Positions 10,948-23,307 of a DNA stretch of 64,000 bases are shown piece by piece; positions within the stretch are counted from its first letter, which is position 1, and every line of letters starts with the position of its first letter. Made by a program: the position numbers and the translations under genes. The notes under the pieces are model-generated. The model was not told the DNA's origin. It was given only the letters and a program-made list of their open reading frames with translations, and searched no databases. This DNA comes from Globodera rostochiensis (lineage: Eukaryota > Nematoda > Chromadorea > Rhabditida > Heteroderidae), in assembly GCA_018350325.1 (NCBI GenBank), contig JAEVLN010000004.1:3038001-3102000 (forward strand), given 5' to 3'.

Positions 10948-13900
10948 TCATCTCAGACTGGCCATGGTGGACACGGTCGTGTCATTTCGGTTCAGCACCA
11001 CCGCTCCGTCCTCCATGTCCGTCCGCGCTTCGTCCCCCTCATCAATGGGCTCCACCAGTGGCATTCGCTCCTCTCTGCTACGAAGTGAACGAATACGTCT
11101 CCGCGACGTTGTCACCGCTGACGATGTTGTTGCTAGTGGTTGGTCAGAGATGGCGCGAGTTTCGGACATAGTCGATGACGGTACAACGGCCTTTGGGCCC
11201 TCAAATTGTTGATGCTGCTGCTGCGGATGTTGCACAACGCTTTCCGAGGGGAGACGGAGCGGCACCATTCTCCCGAAGAGCATCATCCAAAGCGCCAACG
11301 TTGCGGAGACGACCTCAAAAAATGACGAGAATTGGAATAGGTTGTGTAATAACAAAAGCAATCCCTTTTCAATATTTCAGACTATCCCAACCAACCGTCA
11401 ATTCCACCATCCACGCACTCTGCGGTCCGTAAGAAGTGTAGAGAGAGCTGAAATTGGCATCATTTTTAATCAAGTTGGTTTGGCTTAATGTTCAGGAAGA
11501 GACCTGATCAAGACGGGGCCGAGCATACGGGCGAAGCCACCGCTCATCTGAAGCACGCCTTGTTGAGTGCCCTGCCGTCGAGGTCCGATGACTTTCGAGA
11601 AAAGCGTGTTCAGCGAAACGTTGATGTTCGGAAATGCTAAAACCAAAAAATTAAAAAAGTTGTCGACATATCGAACCCAATCCGATGCAGAACACGTAAC
11701 AGATGTAAAAGTACACCGGATGAATGGGTCGGACCGTGTCACACCTGATCCAAAATTGCAGTGATAAGTTGCAGAAAAAGCAGTCCTTCTCGTCCCTCAC
11801 CAAGTAAATTTGTCAATGTCGCAGCCGACCGGCTCGGGGATGGAGTGATTTCGGAGGTCTAAAAAGTTCTATTGAAATTTTTGCCAAAAATGGATGAAGA
11901 AACACCTCGATGACGAAAAGTTTGCACATGTCCTGGCAGAAACGGGTAGGAATATGTCAGCACATGGAACGTGATCAGCACGACTAGCGACATGACCAGA
12001 TTGGTGCGGTCGCTCAGTCTTCAAAAATACCATAAAATCAACAAAATTTCCGTTTTTGAGACGGAACTCTTACACTTTGTCAACGCGGAAAACAATGAAC
12101 ACAACGTAGGTGAGGAAGGCAAGCAATGACATGGCGACTTGCTGAATGCACACAATTTATATATGTACACGTCAAAAAAAATCGCTCACAGCAATGGAAA
12201 TGTATTTGACCGCGTCAGCGCGTGTCCAAGCGAACATCATCATCGCCAACGGAGCGCCAAGTCTAAAAGGGTAAACATTTTGTATACGTATTTGGTATTG
12301 AATGGCCGTTTAGCATCTGAGAAGTCCGGTAATGCCAAATATCCTAAGCGAATATTGGTTTAATCAAATAAAAAACACATTTAAAGAACTTTTCCAAAAA
12401 AGGCCGATTACATTCCCACACCCTCGGGGTGCATCACCGACAGACACCACCTCAACTCACGTTTCCAGATTGGTGTTGACGAACATTTGCGTAAACCGAG
12501 TACCGTAACACAACAGTGCGGCCCTACGATCATAGGGAGGCAGTTTTGACGCACTGTTGTCGTCGTTGTCGGCAGTCGACGCGTCAGACTTCTATAAAAC
12601 TTTGTGATTTCAGTTGAAATTCAAACAGGCTGCCGTGAACACTGTTTTTTACAATAGAAGTAGTGAACAAAGCAAATCTTTAGTCACCTGCTGCTGTTCT
12701 GCGTGTACACCCACATAGTTTTCCGCAAACTTAAATATTAAAATGTGTGCTGATTGAATGTTTCTAAAATCCAAATAAGCTATTTTCTATCTGATGGCAA
12801 TAATTAAATTTTAGAAAATAGCCTAAAATGTGAGAAATATGTCACCATCGTCCTAATGCACACCGCATTGACGCAGTTCATTGCACATGCCATAAACGCC
12901 GGTGCCGTGTACCTTATCAAATAATAAAATATAAAAACAAAACGGGCAGGGCACTGCTCACATTGAAACAGAGAAATTGCGAAGGCCAAACAAACGGATT
13001 CCCGGGTAACCAAATGGCGTAAAAAGCAGTTGGAATGCTGCAATTTAAAACCTTTTCAAGAAGGTTCCAGACTCCGATTATACCAACCTGGTCCCATCGT
13101 TGATCCAAGTGCAACTCCGCCAGTTACGAAGGCGATCGCCCTCGCCCGGTCCCGTTGGGTGCTGGCTGTTGAGGCATATGCCTTGAGCAGTGAAATGTTG
13201 CCTAGAAATTAGTCAGGAGAAAGTCAAAATATTTAATTGTTTGATTAGAAATCTTATTTAAATAATTATTCGTTAAATTCAGAACTGGATCCAATGCCTG
13301 TGATAAACCGAGCGACACATAACAAATATTTGCGCTCCGCTGAACGGAACAAATGGACGGACAAATAAAGGCCATTGCCGCAAAACATCAACAGAAGGCC
13401 CACGTAAAGAAGGTAACGAATCTGAGTTTTTTTCAGACTAATTTTGCAAAGATTTCGCTTAAGTTCTTACTTTGTGCATCCGATTTGACAAAAACCCGAC
13501 AATTGGCGAGCCGAGAATCTGACCCAACGAATAGGAGGCGACAATGTAACCGAAAAAACTCTCGGTCGCATTTTTGTCGAGCTGAAAGGAGGAAATTGAA
13601 AGTACAAAAAGAATTTGCGAAACAAAAAAACTTACCACTTCAAGATAGGGCCACATTGAGGAGAAGTACAGAGAGAACTGGACGACAGTGCAGAAGGAAA
13701 GAAAGCTAACAATGAAAAAAAAATTAAAGCTCAAAACGGTCAATTTATTGACATTCAAAGATTGTAATTGAGAATTTCAGATCAAATTTGTAAGCGTTCA
13801 AACATATGGAATTTTTGGAGAACCGGTTAATCCCACAAGCGGTAACAGACTTTTGTCCCAATTAAATTGAGTCAAAAATAAAAAACTGTTTATACAAAAA

Positions 13901-14120
13901 GAACATGCCTTGCAACGTAAAGAGAACGCCAATCAGTTCGACGATGGCATGGCATTTCCTTAGTTCCATCCGTGCCGGATGCTGACGGTTGGCCGTTACC
14001 ACCGCCGTCATCATCGTCAACAGGAACGGGTCCGTACGGCGCAGCAAACGGAGGCGGCTCCGGACCAAGAGTGGTCTGAACAGAAAATGACGGAAAAATG
14101 GGCTTTTTTGGAGTTTCCAT
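10948..14120 (-). CDS. Major facilitator transporter, MFSD8/CLN7-like
   Basis: Multi-pass membrane protein of the MFSD8 (CLN7) type, a lysosomal transporter family in animals. The start (ATG at 14118-14120) gives a Pro-rich cytosolic N-terminus and TDWRSLY before the first membrane segment. Recognisable blocks are SLYFSSMWPYLE, FFGYIVASYSLGQILGSPI, RYLLYVGLLLMFCGNGLY, FITGIGSSNISLLKAYAST, RARAIAFVTGGVALGSTMGP, YTAPAFMACAMNCVNAV, CDIDKFTWCDTVRPIHPVYF and LNTLFSKVIGPRRQGTQQG followed by MSGGFARMLGP. All exons that were checked join in phase. An extended hydrophilic segment (KSDASTADNDDNSASKL) separates the two halves, as in this superfamily. The last exon (11361 down to 10948) holds one more membrane segment and a Gln/Ser/Arg-rich tail ending in MASLR. 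About 12 membrane segments are expected. Confidence 0.88.
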
Positions 14121-14309
14121 TATCTAAACACATTTTGAAAAAATGAATTTTCCCAAAAAGTACCAATCATTTAACGCACTGAAATTTGAACGGAATGATT
14201 TAAAAAAAATAATTTCAGGGCTGTGCACAAAGCTGCAAATTTTTCCCATTTGAAATTTGAATAGGTAGATGAATACTCGGTTGAAGGTCGACCAATGGAT
14301 TGGTTTTTG

Positions 14310-14750
14310 TGTGTTCAGCGACCGACTTCGCTCGAGCAATGGCTCCCTACATGAGCTGTTCTTCCAGATGGTCCTGCCCCTATTTTTTGCGCTGTTAGCA
14401 GAATCGCCTTCGATTCGGACAAGCTTGGCACAGCCCTGACATAGAAATGGAATTTTTTTTTTTCATTTTTTTTTCTTGCCAACCCGTTCCAAAGCTGTCA
14501 GCGCTTCGGTGGTGCTGCCCGCAGAGTTCAGCGAGGTCAAAGAACGAAATTGGCGAAGAACGGAGGGACGTGAGGAGGGTGGAGCGGTTAAAGGTGAGGA
14601 TGTGGCGGGGGCAGAGGAGGGGAATAATGGACCAAGGGACATAGTGGAGCCGGCGGGGATGTCCGACCCACCGAAAGTCATCCGCTCGGAGTTATGCAGG
14701 AAAATAAAAAGGCGAATAAAACTTAAAAAAGGCACATTCGGTCTATAAAT
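14310..14750. other. Coding-like segment of unknown origin
   Basis: On the plus strand, 14313-14437 reads LHELFFQMVLPLFFALLAES followed by PSIRTSLAQP and a stop, a strongly amphipathic or hydrophobic helix pattern. On the minus strand, 14463-14700 is open and Ser/Pro-rich (SLGPLFPSSAPATSSPLTA). Neither could be joined to a neighbour with confidence. It may be an exon relic or an extra 5' exon. Confidence 0.25.
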
Positions 14751-16895
14751 GAGTGCATGATAGAAAGCATGCAAATGGGTGCTTAGTAAACCGGTTTTTC
14801 GGGCGAGATCGGGAAAATTAAAAATATCAAAGAATTTTTCCTTTTTTACTTATGACAAAACGCCAAAGGTTTTTAATACAAACAATCGTTCAAATAATAA
14901 TTCTTTGACAAAACGCCAAAGATTTATTAATACAAACATCGTTCAAATATTAATTCACTTTTTCTTTCTTTTTTTGCCGTCTATGCCGAGAAATCCCGAG
15001 GCCCGAACCCGTCCGGTCTCCACGTAGTACCAGGTTTATTGTTTTTTAAATCAAAACGTTTGTATGGATTGTTTAAAAAGAAAAAGTGGGGAGTTATTAT
15101 AAATAATTATCAAAGGGGTGGGCGAGGCAAAGTGTTTTAGGGTGAAGACCTTTTTCTCTGCGGATCCAAATTACCTATATAGGTATCATTGTTCACGGAA
15201 TAAATAATACTTAGTTATGTTGGGGGGGGGGGAGTGCTGTAACTATGAGAAGATTGCGGCAGGTCGAAATTGGTTGCCTTATCAAATATTTATAAGTTAT
15301 AACAAACAAACAAAGAGACCACATTATTATAACTTTAGAATAAGCACATGCAATAGTTTATGAGGTTCGGATGAGCGCTGACCGGGGATTTGAAATTAGG
15401 GAATGAAAAAATCATTAAAATTAAATAAACCTTCTGAAGAATTAAAAGTTATCTGAAAATTAAAATATTCTTTAGCCAATTATAATTTTAAATGAAATAA
15501 AGATTAACAAGTTATTTTAGATTAAGAATTTTCGTTTTCATGTTCCCATCCTGCTGCCATAATTTTTAGAAATTAATCAATGAAAGTGCATTAGAAATGA
15601 AGAGGAAAGGCGAAGAGAGCACACATTTGAGCGGGGGGGGGGGAAATGAACACATAAAACGAACTTCGAATAAAATGAAATGGAGGAACAACAGGGGACC
15701 CCGATTCTTCTAAAAATGGAATTTACGTTTGGAAAGTTTCGAATGTTTAGTGACGCACGCGAATTTTTTTTAGCTCAAAAGTCATGCCGAGACTTGTGAA
15801 TATTTCGAAGTGTACGTAAAAATGGTCATTTTATTCCCGTTCATTCTCACTCTTTCATAATCGTTCTAAATGTGAATCATTACAGCAACAACAAGTAACC
15901 AATACAAAAGAATGAGGGGAGAAGAGCCCCACCCCATCCCCCATACTCACAATCGGAAGGGCTCGGGAAGGCGGTTAAACGGCAGGACGAGCAAAAAAAA
16001 GGGGGGGGGGATGTTTGCTTTGCTTATTGCCATGCTATAAATGTCATCACATCGGTGGAGGCGGAGGCTCGGGGGGGGGGCTGGGGAAGTAAGGAAAGTG
16101 TGCAGCAGCAGCAGCAGCAGAAGGCGGAAGAGGAATAGGGAGGGGATGTTTGGGGAAGAGGAGGAAAAAGGAAGCAGAAAAAGGGGGGGGGGAACAAATG
16201 CATTAGAAGCATCCGCCGCCGCCGCGGCGGCCACTCTGTGCGTTGGTTGGCCAACACTGGGAAGAGCAAAGGTCGTCCGTCGCGCAGCAGACGCTGACGA
16301 ATCAGCAGAATTTTTTAATACATTTTGTTCATATGGAAATTTAAAAATTTTGCATTGGATTAATTTTTGGGCACCTAACGGTTACACTTAAAATGCAACG
16401 TTTGCACAAATCGCTTTCTTTCGCAAATTTGTTTCGTGTGGTTGTGGAATTAAATCAGCAGCCGTTCTACGAGAGGAGCAGCGTCGATTCTTTGTGGACG
16501 AACCGGTGCCGCCATTTAAACTTTCAAATTCATTTAACTCAGACGCGTTTATGTTAGCTAACATTCGAAAACTTCCTACCCCCCCCCCCGTGATTTGTAT
16601 TGAGTATTTAACAGTTATTTATTCGTTTTTATTTAGCATTTGCGGGTCATAGATTACCTATTCTGAAAGGCAAACCAACTGTTGACGGTGGGGGGAGGGG
16701 GGGGGGGGGGGAGAACTTATCTTTATGTTTTGAGGAATTGGGAAGCGATAAGCCGAGGGCCATCCGTCCAGCCACCGATGGCGGTGGCAGTCCATTCGCC
16801 CGCCATCCCATCAAACAGAGCGCCTTCCGTCCTCCCAACGGCCAAATCGATCGACCCAAAAAACAAATTAACCAAAATTCAACAGAAGACACAAA
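14751..16895. other. Intergenic; repeat element and poly-G runs
   Basis: Apart from the repeat copy at 14853-14980, this stretch has poly-G runs near 15223, 15635, 16003, 16070, 16183 and 16695. A purine-rich segment at 16040-16200 gives spurious Leu/Pro/Ser frames on the minus strand. No gene was seen. The end should contain the promoter of the M28 peptidase gene. Confidence 0.5.
14853..14980 (+). repeat. Dispersed ACGCCAAA/CGTTCAA element, copy 2 (tandem pair)
   Basis: Two tandem units, each GACAAAACGCCAAAG followed by AATACAAACAATCGTTCAAA-like sequence. The second continues into ATTAATTCAC, a pyrimidine tract and TTTTTTTGCCGTC. It matches the copies at 4768, 36089 and (inverted) 60585. 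Confidence 0.6.
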
Positions 16896-19800
16896 ATGTT
16901 GAACCCTGAAGAATTTCCGAATATAAAAAGCAATCCGAACAATTCGTCGCGTCGTCGTCAGAATCGTGCCGCGGATTGGTCGTTCTCCGAATGGCATGCA
17001 AAACTTCTTCCGTTCCACAAATATTTGGTGCTTACGGCCTTCTGCCTCGGCTCCTTCCTTTTCGTCATTCTTTTAAGCGGCAAAAGTCATTACCACCACA
17101 AATTGCCCAATCATCGGGCCAATAATGGGTTTAGTCCCGAAGGTCAGAAACAAAAATAGTTTCTCTGGAAATACCCTACAGCAAATTTTCAGAAGTTAGA
17201 GAAGCCATTTTTGACACATTTGACCCAAATCGAATTGCGGACAATTTGCGCCAATTCACGCAAGAGCCGCACGTGGCAGGAACGGATTCTAATCGAAAAG
17301 TGCGTTTTCGAAAAGATTGGTTAGAATCTGTTTTTTGATTGTTGAAGGTGGCCGAGAGAATAGCAAACTTATGGAAGCAAAACGGGCTGGAAGGTAAGTA
17401 AATGAAGCGGAAAAGGCTTAAACCCCGAGAAGATTTGTGAATAAGTTAATTAACCCAATTAATTGCCGTAGATGTTCACTTCGTTCCCTACGACGTGCTC
17501 CTCTCCTACCCCAACTTTACCTCACCCAACCATCTTTCCGTGCTGTCCGCCGATGGCCGCGTCAACTTCCGTACCGAGGGAATCAGTCCGGAACTGAAAG
17601 TGGTTGACAGTTCGGAGGCGGAGGACCTCAGTTCGTCCATCCAATGGTTGGCGTATTCCGCCGAAGGTACGGTGGAAGGCGAAGCGGTGTACTGTCACTA
17701 CGGAAGACGAGAAGACTTTGAACGACTTGAAAAGGAGTTCAACATCTCCACACTGGAAGGTGATGACTTGTCTAAAATAATTGAAATTCTAAAAAAGCTT
17801 ATCAATGCTAAGGCAAAATCGCCATTCTTCGCTACAATGTCGAGTTTAGAGGAGACAAAGTGCGCAACGCGCAAGAGCGAGGCGCCATCGGTGCCATTCT
17901 GTACTCGGACCCTGCAGAAGTTGCCCGTGAAGGCATAGCGCCAGGTTTTTTGGAGCAGTTCAGCAAAAGCAAATTAATTCCCTCACCCAAACAAAGGCCA
18001 CACATTTCCCTCCGCCGTTTGGATGGTAAGTAAATTCTTCGATGTTAGCATGAAAAATTCAATTCACTTCATATTTTTTCTGGTGATCTGATACCCTTTT
18101 AAGCCCGACGGCGGTGTTCAGCGCGGTTCCCTGAAGCAACCAAACGGCGATCCGCTGACCCCGTTGTTGCCCTCTCGAGCCGATTTCTTCAAAGAACGCA
18201 CGCTGGAAGAGGTAAGAGGTGGGGATGGAGTTCAGTTTAGAATTGAGTGCCGATGCCGAAACGTCGGGATGGAATTTTGGTAAAGGTTTTGAACCCGTGA
18301 AGAGTTTGGTTCAGCAGGTCCAATTTGAATAACTTAATGCAATTTAAATTGATTTAATGTCAGGACAAAATGGCATTTTAGGTTCAAGAGAACAAAGTGC
18401 TTCCATCAATTCCGGTGCTTCCGCTGAGTTATGGCGACGCGGCCCAAATTTTGTCGCGAATGGGTGGTCCCAAAGTGCCATTGGAATGGCAGGGAAATTG
18501 CGGCAATTTCCCTTATCACATTGGTCCCAGCTTCGACAAAGGGCAACGGTTGAAGCTTGAGGTCCAATCCAAAATGGAGATCAGGCGAGTTTGAATAGGG
18601 GTTAAGGTTTGCCCCCGACCTCCTCGACTGCCCGGGGATCCCCGACATTTTTGAGCTTAATCCCCGACCCAATCTCGACCTTTTCATTGCTTAGAACCGT
18701 TCAAAATGTGATCGGTTACATCCGCGGGGCCGAATTCCCGGATGAATGGGTAATGCTTGGCAACCATTTTGATGCGTGGGTGTTCGGCTCCATCGACCCG
18801 AACAGCGGGTCAGCGATTTTGGCCGAAGTTGGGCGTGCATTTGCGGAGGTGGTCAAAACGAAGGCGTGGAGGCCAAAGCGAACATTGGTCTTTTGTGCAT
18901 GGGACGCGGAGGAACACGGAATGATCGGGTGAATAAAATATTTTGAAGTGCAAGTTGAAGTCTGTCCCATGGTCACCAACCAAAGATCCACCGAATTTGT
19001 CGAAGAGTTTGCCAACGTTTTGGCAGAAAGAGCTGTTGTTTATTTGAACGTCGATTTGATCAGCAACAACCAATCGCTGTAAATGCGTCATAATTTGCCC
19101 CACAAAAGTAACTAATTCCATGTCAGCGATGTGCGCACCGTCCCGTCATTGTACACGGCGGTCACCAAAGCGGCCAAAACGGTGCCAAATCCGATGGCGT
19201 CCGAACGGCAATTGGGCCGTGAAACGATGTTCGACACGTGGCTGAACTACTTCCCGGCCCCGACGAGTTGGCTGCCCGACACGCCAAAGATGGCAGTGCC
19301 CGGCGGTGGCAGTGACCAAGCGTCCGAACAATTTGAAAACATTTTGTGTAAATGTCGGCTTTTGCAGGACTTTTCTGCTCTTTTTGGGCATTCCGGTGGT
19401 GGACTTGACTTATCGCAACGCCTCGTGGCTCACCTACCCGCTGTACCACAGGTTGAACACATTTGAATAAACTGGATTTGATGGAATTGAAACTTTTTGA
19501 TTTACATTATTTTTAATAATTAAAACATCGAAATTTGCCAGTCGCTACGAATTGCCGTACGTCAACGAGCATCTGTTCGACAACAATGACCTCGCTGTAT
19601 AAATCTAGAAGATTAGCATAATTAAGCTAATGCTTTGAAGGTGCACAAGGCGGTGGGCCAATATTGGGCAGAGCTCGGCCGGGCATTTGCCGACTCACCG
19701 CTGTTGCCCATTAATGCCACCATTTTTGCACACAAATTGTTGGCCGATTACGTTGGCGGTGTGAAGGAGGTCGGCCGGTAACTTTGATCATTCGAAAACC

Positions 19801-20759
19801 GGTCCCGGAAAGGGCAATTCATTTTGATTTCATCGATTGATCGCAAAGTCCGATCACTAAAGCCATAACGAACTTCAGCCCATAATGTCACTGTACGCGC
19901 GCTTTCCCGACGCCACGAAGGCCGCAGTTGGACAACTTTCGCATTTGCTGCAGAACGTCCGCCTGTTCATAGCGCAAGCGCAACATTTTGAAAGGGCACT
20001 GTCCGAAGACGAGCAGCCAAAGTTGGCATGGGCAAACCGTCGACTGCAAAAGTTGGACCAATGTTTTGTGAATCCGACGATGGGACCGGCACGGGAGGAA
20101 CCGGAGAAGTGAATGGACAATTTGGAATTGTCTTTGGAATGGCCATTTCCTTTCAGACGCCATGTGCTCTTTTCGCAGGCACAAGGCGACTCTTACCAGG
20201 TCGACGTGATGGCTGCCGTTCAGAAGAAGGTATGGTAAAGCGGCCGGGCCCATTGATCACTGCTTTTTCCGTTAGCTCCGCCTTAAAAGGTTGGGCGGCT
20301 GGATTGAATTCGAGTACACCTCCAACTTGTTGGAAGATTCTTTCTGGGTCCTTTCCTTTCCATTCGAGTACAGCTCCAACCTGTTGGAAGACTCTTTCTG
20401 GGTCCTTTCCTTTCCCTTTGAGTACAGCTCCAACTTGTTGGAGACTCTTTTCGGTCCTTCCCTTTCCATCATTCGATCACTTCACTGCTCTCCCCACTTT
20501 CTGTTTTTATTCGGCGCTGGTTTTTCCCTTTTTTCTCATTCTTTCTTTCCCATCTCTTAACTCGGGGCCCCCTCCCCAACTGCCGCCTTGCTGGAAGTTA
20601 AAGCTGTTCAAAAGCATTGTGCTTCGACAGATGGCACAATTGGAGAATGCCCAAAGTGAGGAGGAGAGGACCAAAAGAGGGCGAGAATTGGCTTTGGAAC
20701 TGACGGTCATTCAGCAGTCCACGCTTTGTGCCGTCAACACCCTCAGAGATATTGTCTGA
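16896..20759 (+). CDS. Glutamate carboxypeptidase II-like M28 metallopeptidase
   Basis: Type II membrane exopeptidase of the NAALADase/FOLH1 family, which removes C-terminal glutamate from peptides or folates outside the cell. Exon 1 gives a basic cytosolic tail and one membrane anchor (YLVLTAFCLGSFLFVILLSG). Further exons follow in phase through the protease-associated domain (KIAILRYNVEFRGDKVRNAQ, GAIGAILYSDPAEV) to the catalytic domain. Zinc ligands and the catalytic Glu are all visible: NHFDAWVFGSIDP (His, Asp), WDAEEHGMIGSTEF (Glu-Glu), YLNVDLISNN (Asp) and TYPLYHSRYE (His). The C-terminal dimerisation part is recognisable (RRLQKLDQCFVNP, RHVLFSQAQG), and the last exon ends VNTLRDIV at TGA. 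No lesion was found. An intron near 20233-20630 holds a 54-bp repeat. The neprilysin-like gene follows on the same strand. Confidence 0.93.
20312..20468 (+). repeat. 54-bp minisatellite in the last intron of the M28 gene
   Basis: About 2.9 copies of a 54-bp unit beginning GAGTACAGCTCCAAC (starts at 20312, 20366 and 20420). The unit length is a multiple of three and has no stop in two plus frames, so the frame stays open through the array. I place it in the intron because the flanking exons align to the family without it. Confidence 0.8.
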
Positions 20760-20899
20760 AGATGATCGATCGATCCATCATCGATCAGTTGCTTTGATCA
20801 CTAATTACCTACGTACATTTTACATTTTAACATATTTATACACTAAATATTTTTCTTTAAAACGCCAATTTTTCTTAAATGTTATTCTTATAGACAGAA

Positions 20900-20905
20900 A
20901 ATAAA
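20900..20905 (+). promoter_or_regulatory. Polyadenylation signal AATAAA
   Basis: Canonical hexamer about 140 bp after the stop codon of the M28 peptidase gene, on the same strand and in AT-rich sequence. Confidence 0.5.
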
Positions 20906-22937
20906 GTTAATCGATTTTTCGCTTATTGCCCTGTGCACTAATTCGTAATGTTTCGTCAAATTAGTGATTCAATTAACTAAAAATGACGCCCACGATGATG
21001 ATGACGACGATAGAGACTAACTATAAGTGTGGGGTGGGGGGGGGCGATGGACCGAACCCATCGATCGAACATTCCCAGTAAATGTACCCGAGCGATGATC
21101 GTGAAGACTTTTGGACGTGTAATTATGATTATGAATAGGGGGGTTTTCGGCGAACCAGTTTTAAGCCAACCCTGGGGACATTTGCCCTCGGGGGGCGTTG
21201 CCGCGCAAAAAAAGCATTCTTCGTTATCATAAATTGACACAAAATCGGTCTGATCGCCTCGACACATATTTAATGGGGCAGATTCTGATCAAAAGACCCA
21301 TTTGGTATGTACATAAATCATTAAGATGGTATAAAACCATAAAGTGCAGCATATTCAGCGGCAGAGAACCTGCTGATCTGGGATGTTAACCCGTTGACTG
21401 CCCTTTAGCGACACTTTTGTCCATTGTCGCCAGCCTTTTTCGTCTTCTCACAATTGAAAAAGGCTCATAATTGTTCCATTTTTATCATTTAAAAGGATTC
21501 ATTTTCAAAAATCACAATTCTTTCCCATTTTCTCATTAATTACATTAATTACAATCCGCCCGTTGAGAAAGGGAAAGCCTTTTTCCCCCACTTCAGTCAG
21601 CTGACCTAAACTCGACTGACCGACCGATCGACTCTCGACGCGATCACTTTTTTGATCGAAAGGGCTAATGGGCTTCTGCGTGATCCGCTTGATCAAAAAT
21701 AAGTGAACGACGGGCGCGGGGAGTGTAATGATTTTGATGGACTGCGCGGAAGTGTTAATGAAACTGACCCTTTCCCCCGAGGCGACGACTTTCCCTCTCT
21801 CTCTTTCTCGGGGTTCCACCCGCCGCTCCTTTCAATCAAAAAACTCTTTCAAATATAACGAAGCATTCCTCAAATATTTCCCAATTTCGCCCTTTTCCTC
21901 TTTTTTTTTCATAACAATAGGTGATTTCGATCATTCTTTTCCCAATTTCCTAACGGACCGTCCGTCCCAGAATTGTTCAAGATAAATTAAGAAAATCAGT
22001 AATATCCGAAAGTGTAATGAAAAGCATTCAGGGAAAGGGGGACTTTTAAGCTTGATCAATCCCCGCAGACTGTTCTAAGCCTAATCAATCCCCACAGACT
22101 GTTCTAAGCCTAATCAATCCCCACAGACTCTTCTAAGCTTGATCAATCCTCACAGACTCTTCTAAGCCTGATCAATCCCCACAGACTCTTCTAAGCCTGA
22201 TCAATCCCCACAGACTCTTCTAAGCATGATCAATCCCCACAGACTCTTCTAAGCCTGATCAATCCCCACAGACTGTTCTAAGCCTGATCAATCCCCACAG
22301 ACTGTTCTAAGCCTGATCAATCCCTCAGTATAGGTAACCCGTTCCCCGACTTACCATTTGTTGTGTTTGCACATTTTCTTTCATAAATAATTCTTCCGCG
22401 AACAATCGATGGCCAAAGATTTGGCCCATTTCCCCGCTCCCCGCGAGCGTCCATTGTTCTTCTTTCCTCCTTCGCCTATCTTTGTTGAAAAGTGCGAGTA
22501 AAACATGAATATTTTTTCGAAGCAAAATCGGCGAGGCGTTGGCGGGGGAACCGAAAAAAAGACAAAATTAATTTCGTTAGGCCGTAAAAGTTCATGTTTT
22601 TTCATATTCTCACCCTTTTAATCAAATTAAGCTCCAATCAAAACAAGTTCACGTCTGATCATAGGGGCGCCTATTTAAAGGTTCAAATTGCCCTAACCGA
22701 CCAATCATTTATGTTCGTTAATGTTCGCCCAACCACCACAAAATTGGATTTTTGATGGACCAACTTCAATTTTGGGGGGGGGGAATTGAAATTGGTGGTC
22801 TAATTGGCCCCTTTTTGGTCGCTGAACAATCAAAAATCACTTCAATTTGCCTTTTCCCTCAAAGAAAAAGAAAAGTTCGTCATTCAATTCACATTTTGTT
22901 TTTCGTGAGATAAAAAGGCGGAATTTGTTCCTTCGCC
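20906..22937. other. Intergenic with minisatellite
   Basis: AT-rich spacer between the M28 and M13 peptidase genes. It includes a poly-G patch at 21031-21044 and the 30-bp minisatellite at 22052-22325. No gene was seen. Confidence 0.5.
22052..22325. repeat. Minisatellite, about 30-bp unit, 9 copies
   Basis: Nine tandem copies of a unit built from TGATCAATCCCCACAGACT and the continuation STTCTAAGCC (S is G or C). Copies are near-identical, with G/C alternation at one site. There are no unique spacers, so it is not a CRISPR array. Confidence 0.9.
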
Positions 22938-23307
22938 TTGGACACAAATTCATTATTCATCACAGAGAGTGAAGCGGAAATGCGCCCGAGGGGAGGGCGA
23001 GGGGACACGGAATACGCCGGCGGGGGATGGGATGAATTTGTGGACGGAAAAGCGCAATTTCACGAGCTTAAACAGCTTATTTACTCCAAGCCCTTATTAG
23101 CCGACGGAATGACGCCGGCGGCGTCATTCAAATGGGCAAATTGGACATTGTCGTCCAAAGTCGTAGTCATGTGGAACTGACGAAGTGGCTGCCAGAGCAC
23201 ATAAATCCAAAGCCCCCAATTATAAATTGTACAAAATGTCATCATTTTCCTTTTTAGATTTTTCTTCAATTTATTTTTTCTCGAAATTCTCTTCCAGCAG
23301 AATAATA

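Noticed and set aside
15947..16391. Leu/Pro/Ser-rich minus frames and Arg/Glu-rich plus frame
   Set aside because: Purine-rich low-complexity DNA with poly-G runs; no motif, intron structure or similarity.
22052..22325. Regular 30-bp repeats that could suggest a CRISPR array
   Set aside because: Copies are directly adjacent with no unique spacers, and the DNA is eukaryotic.
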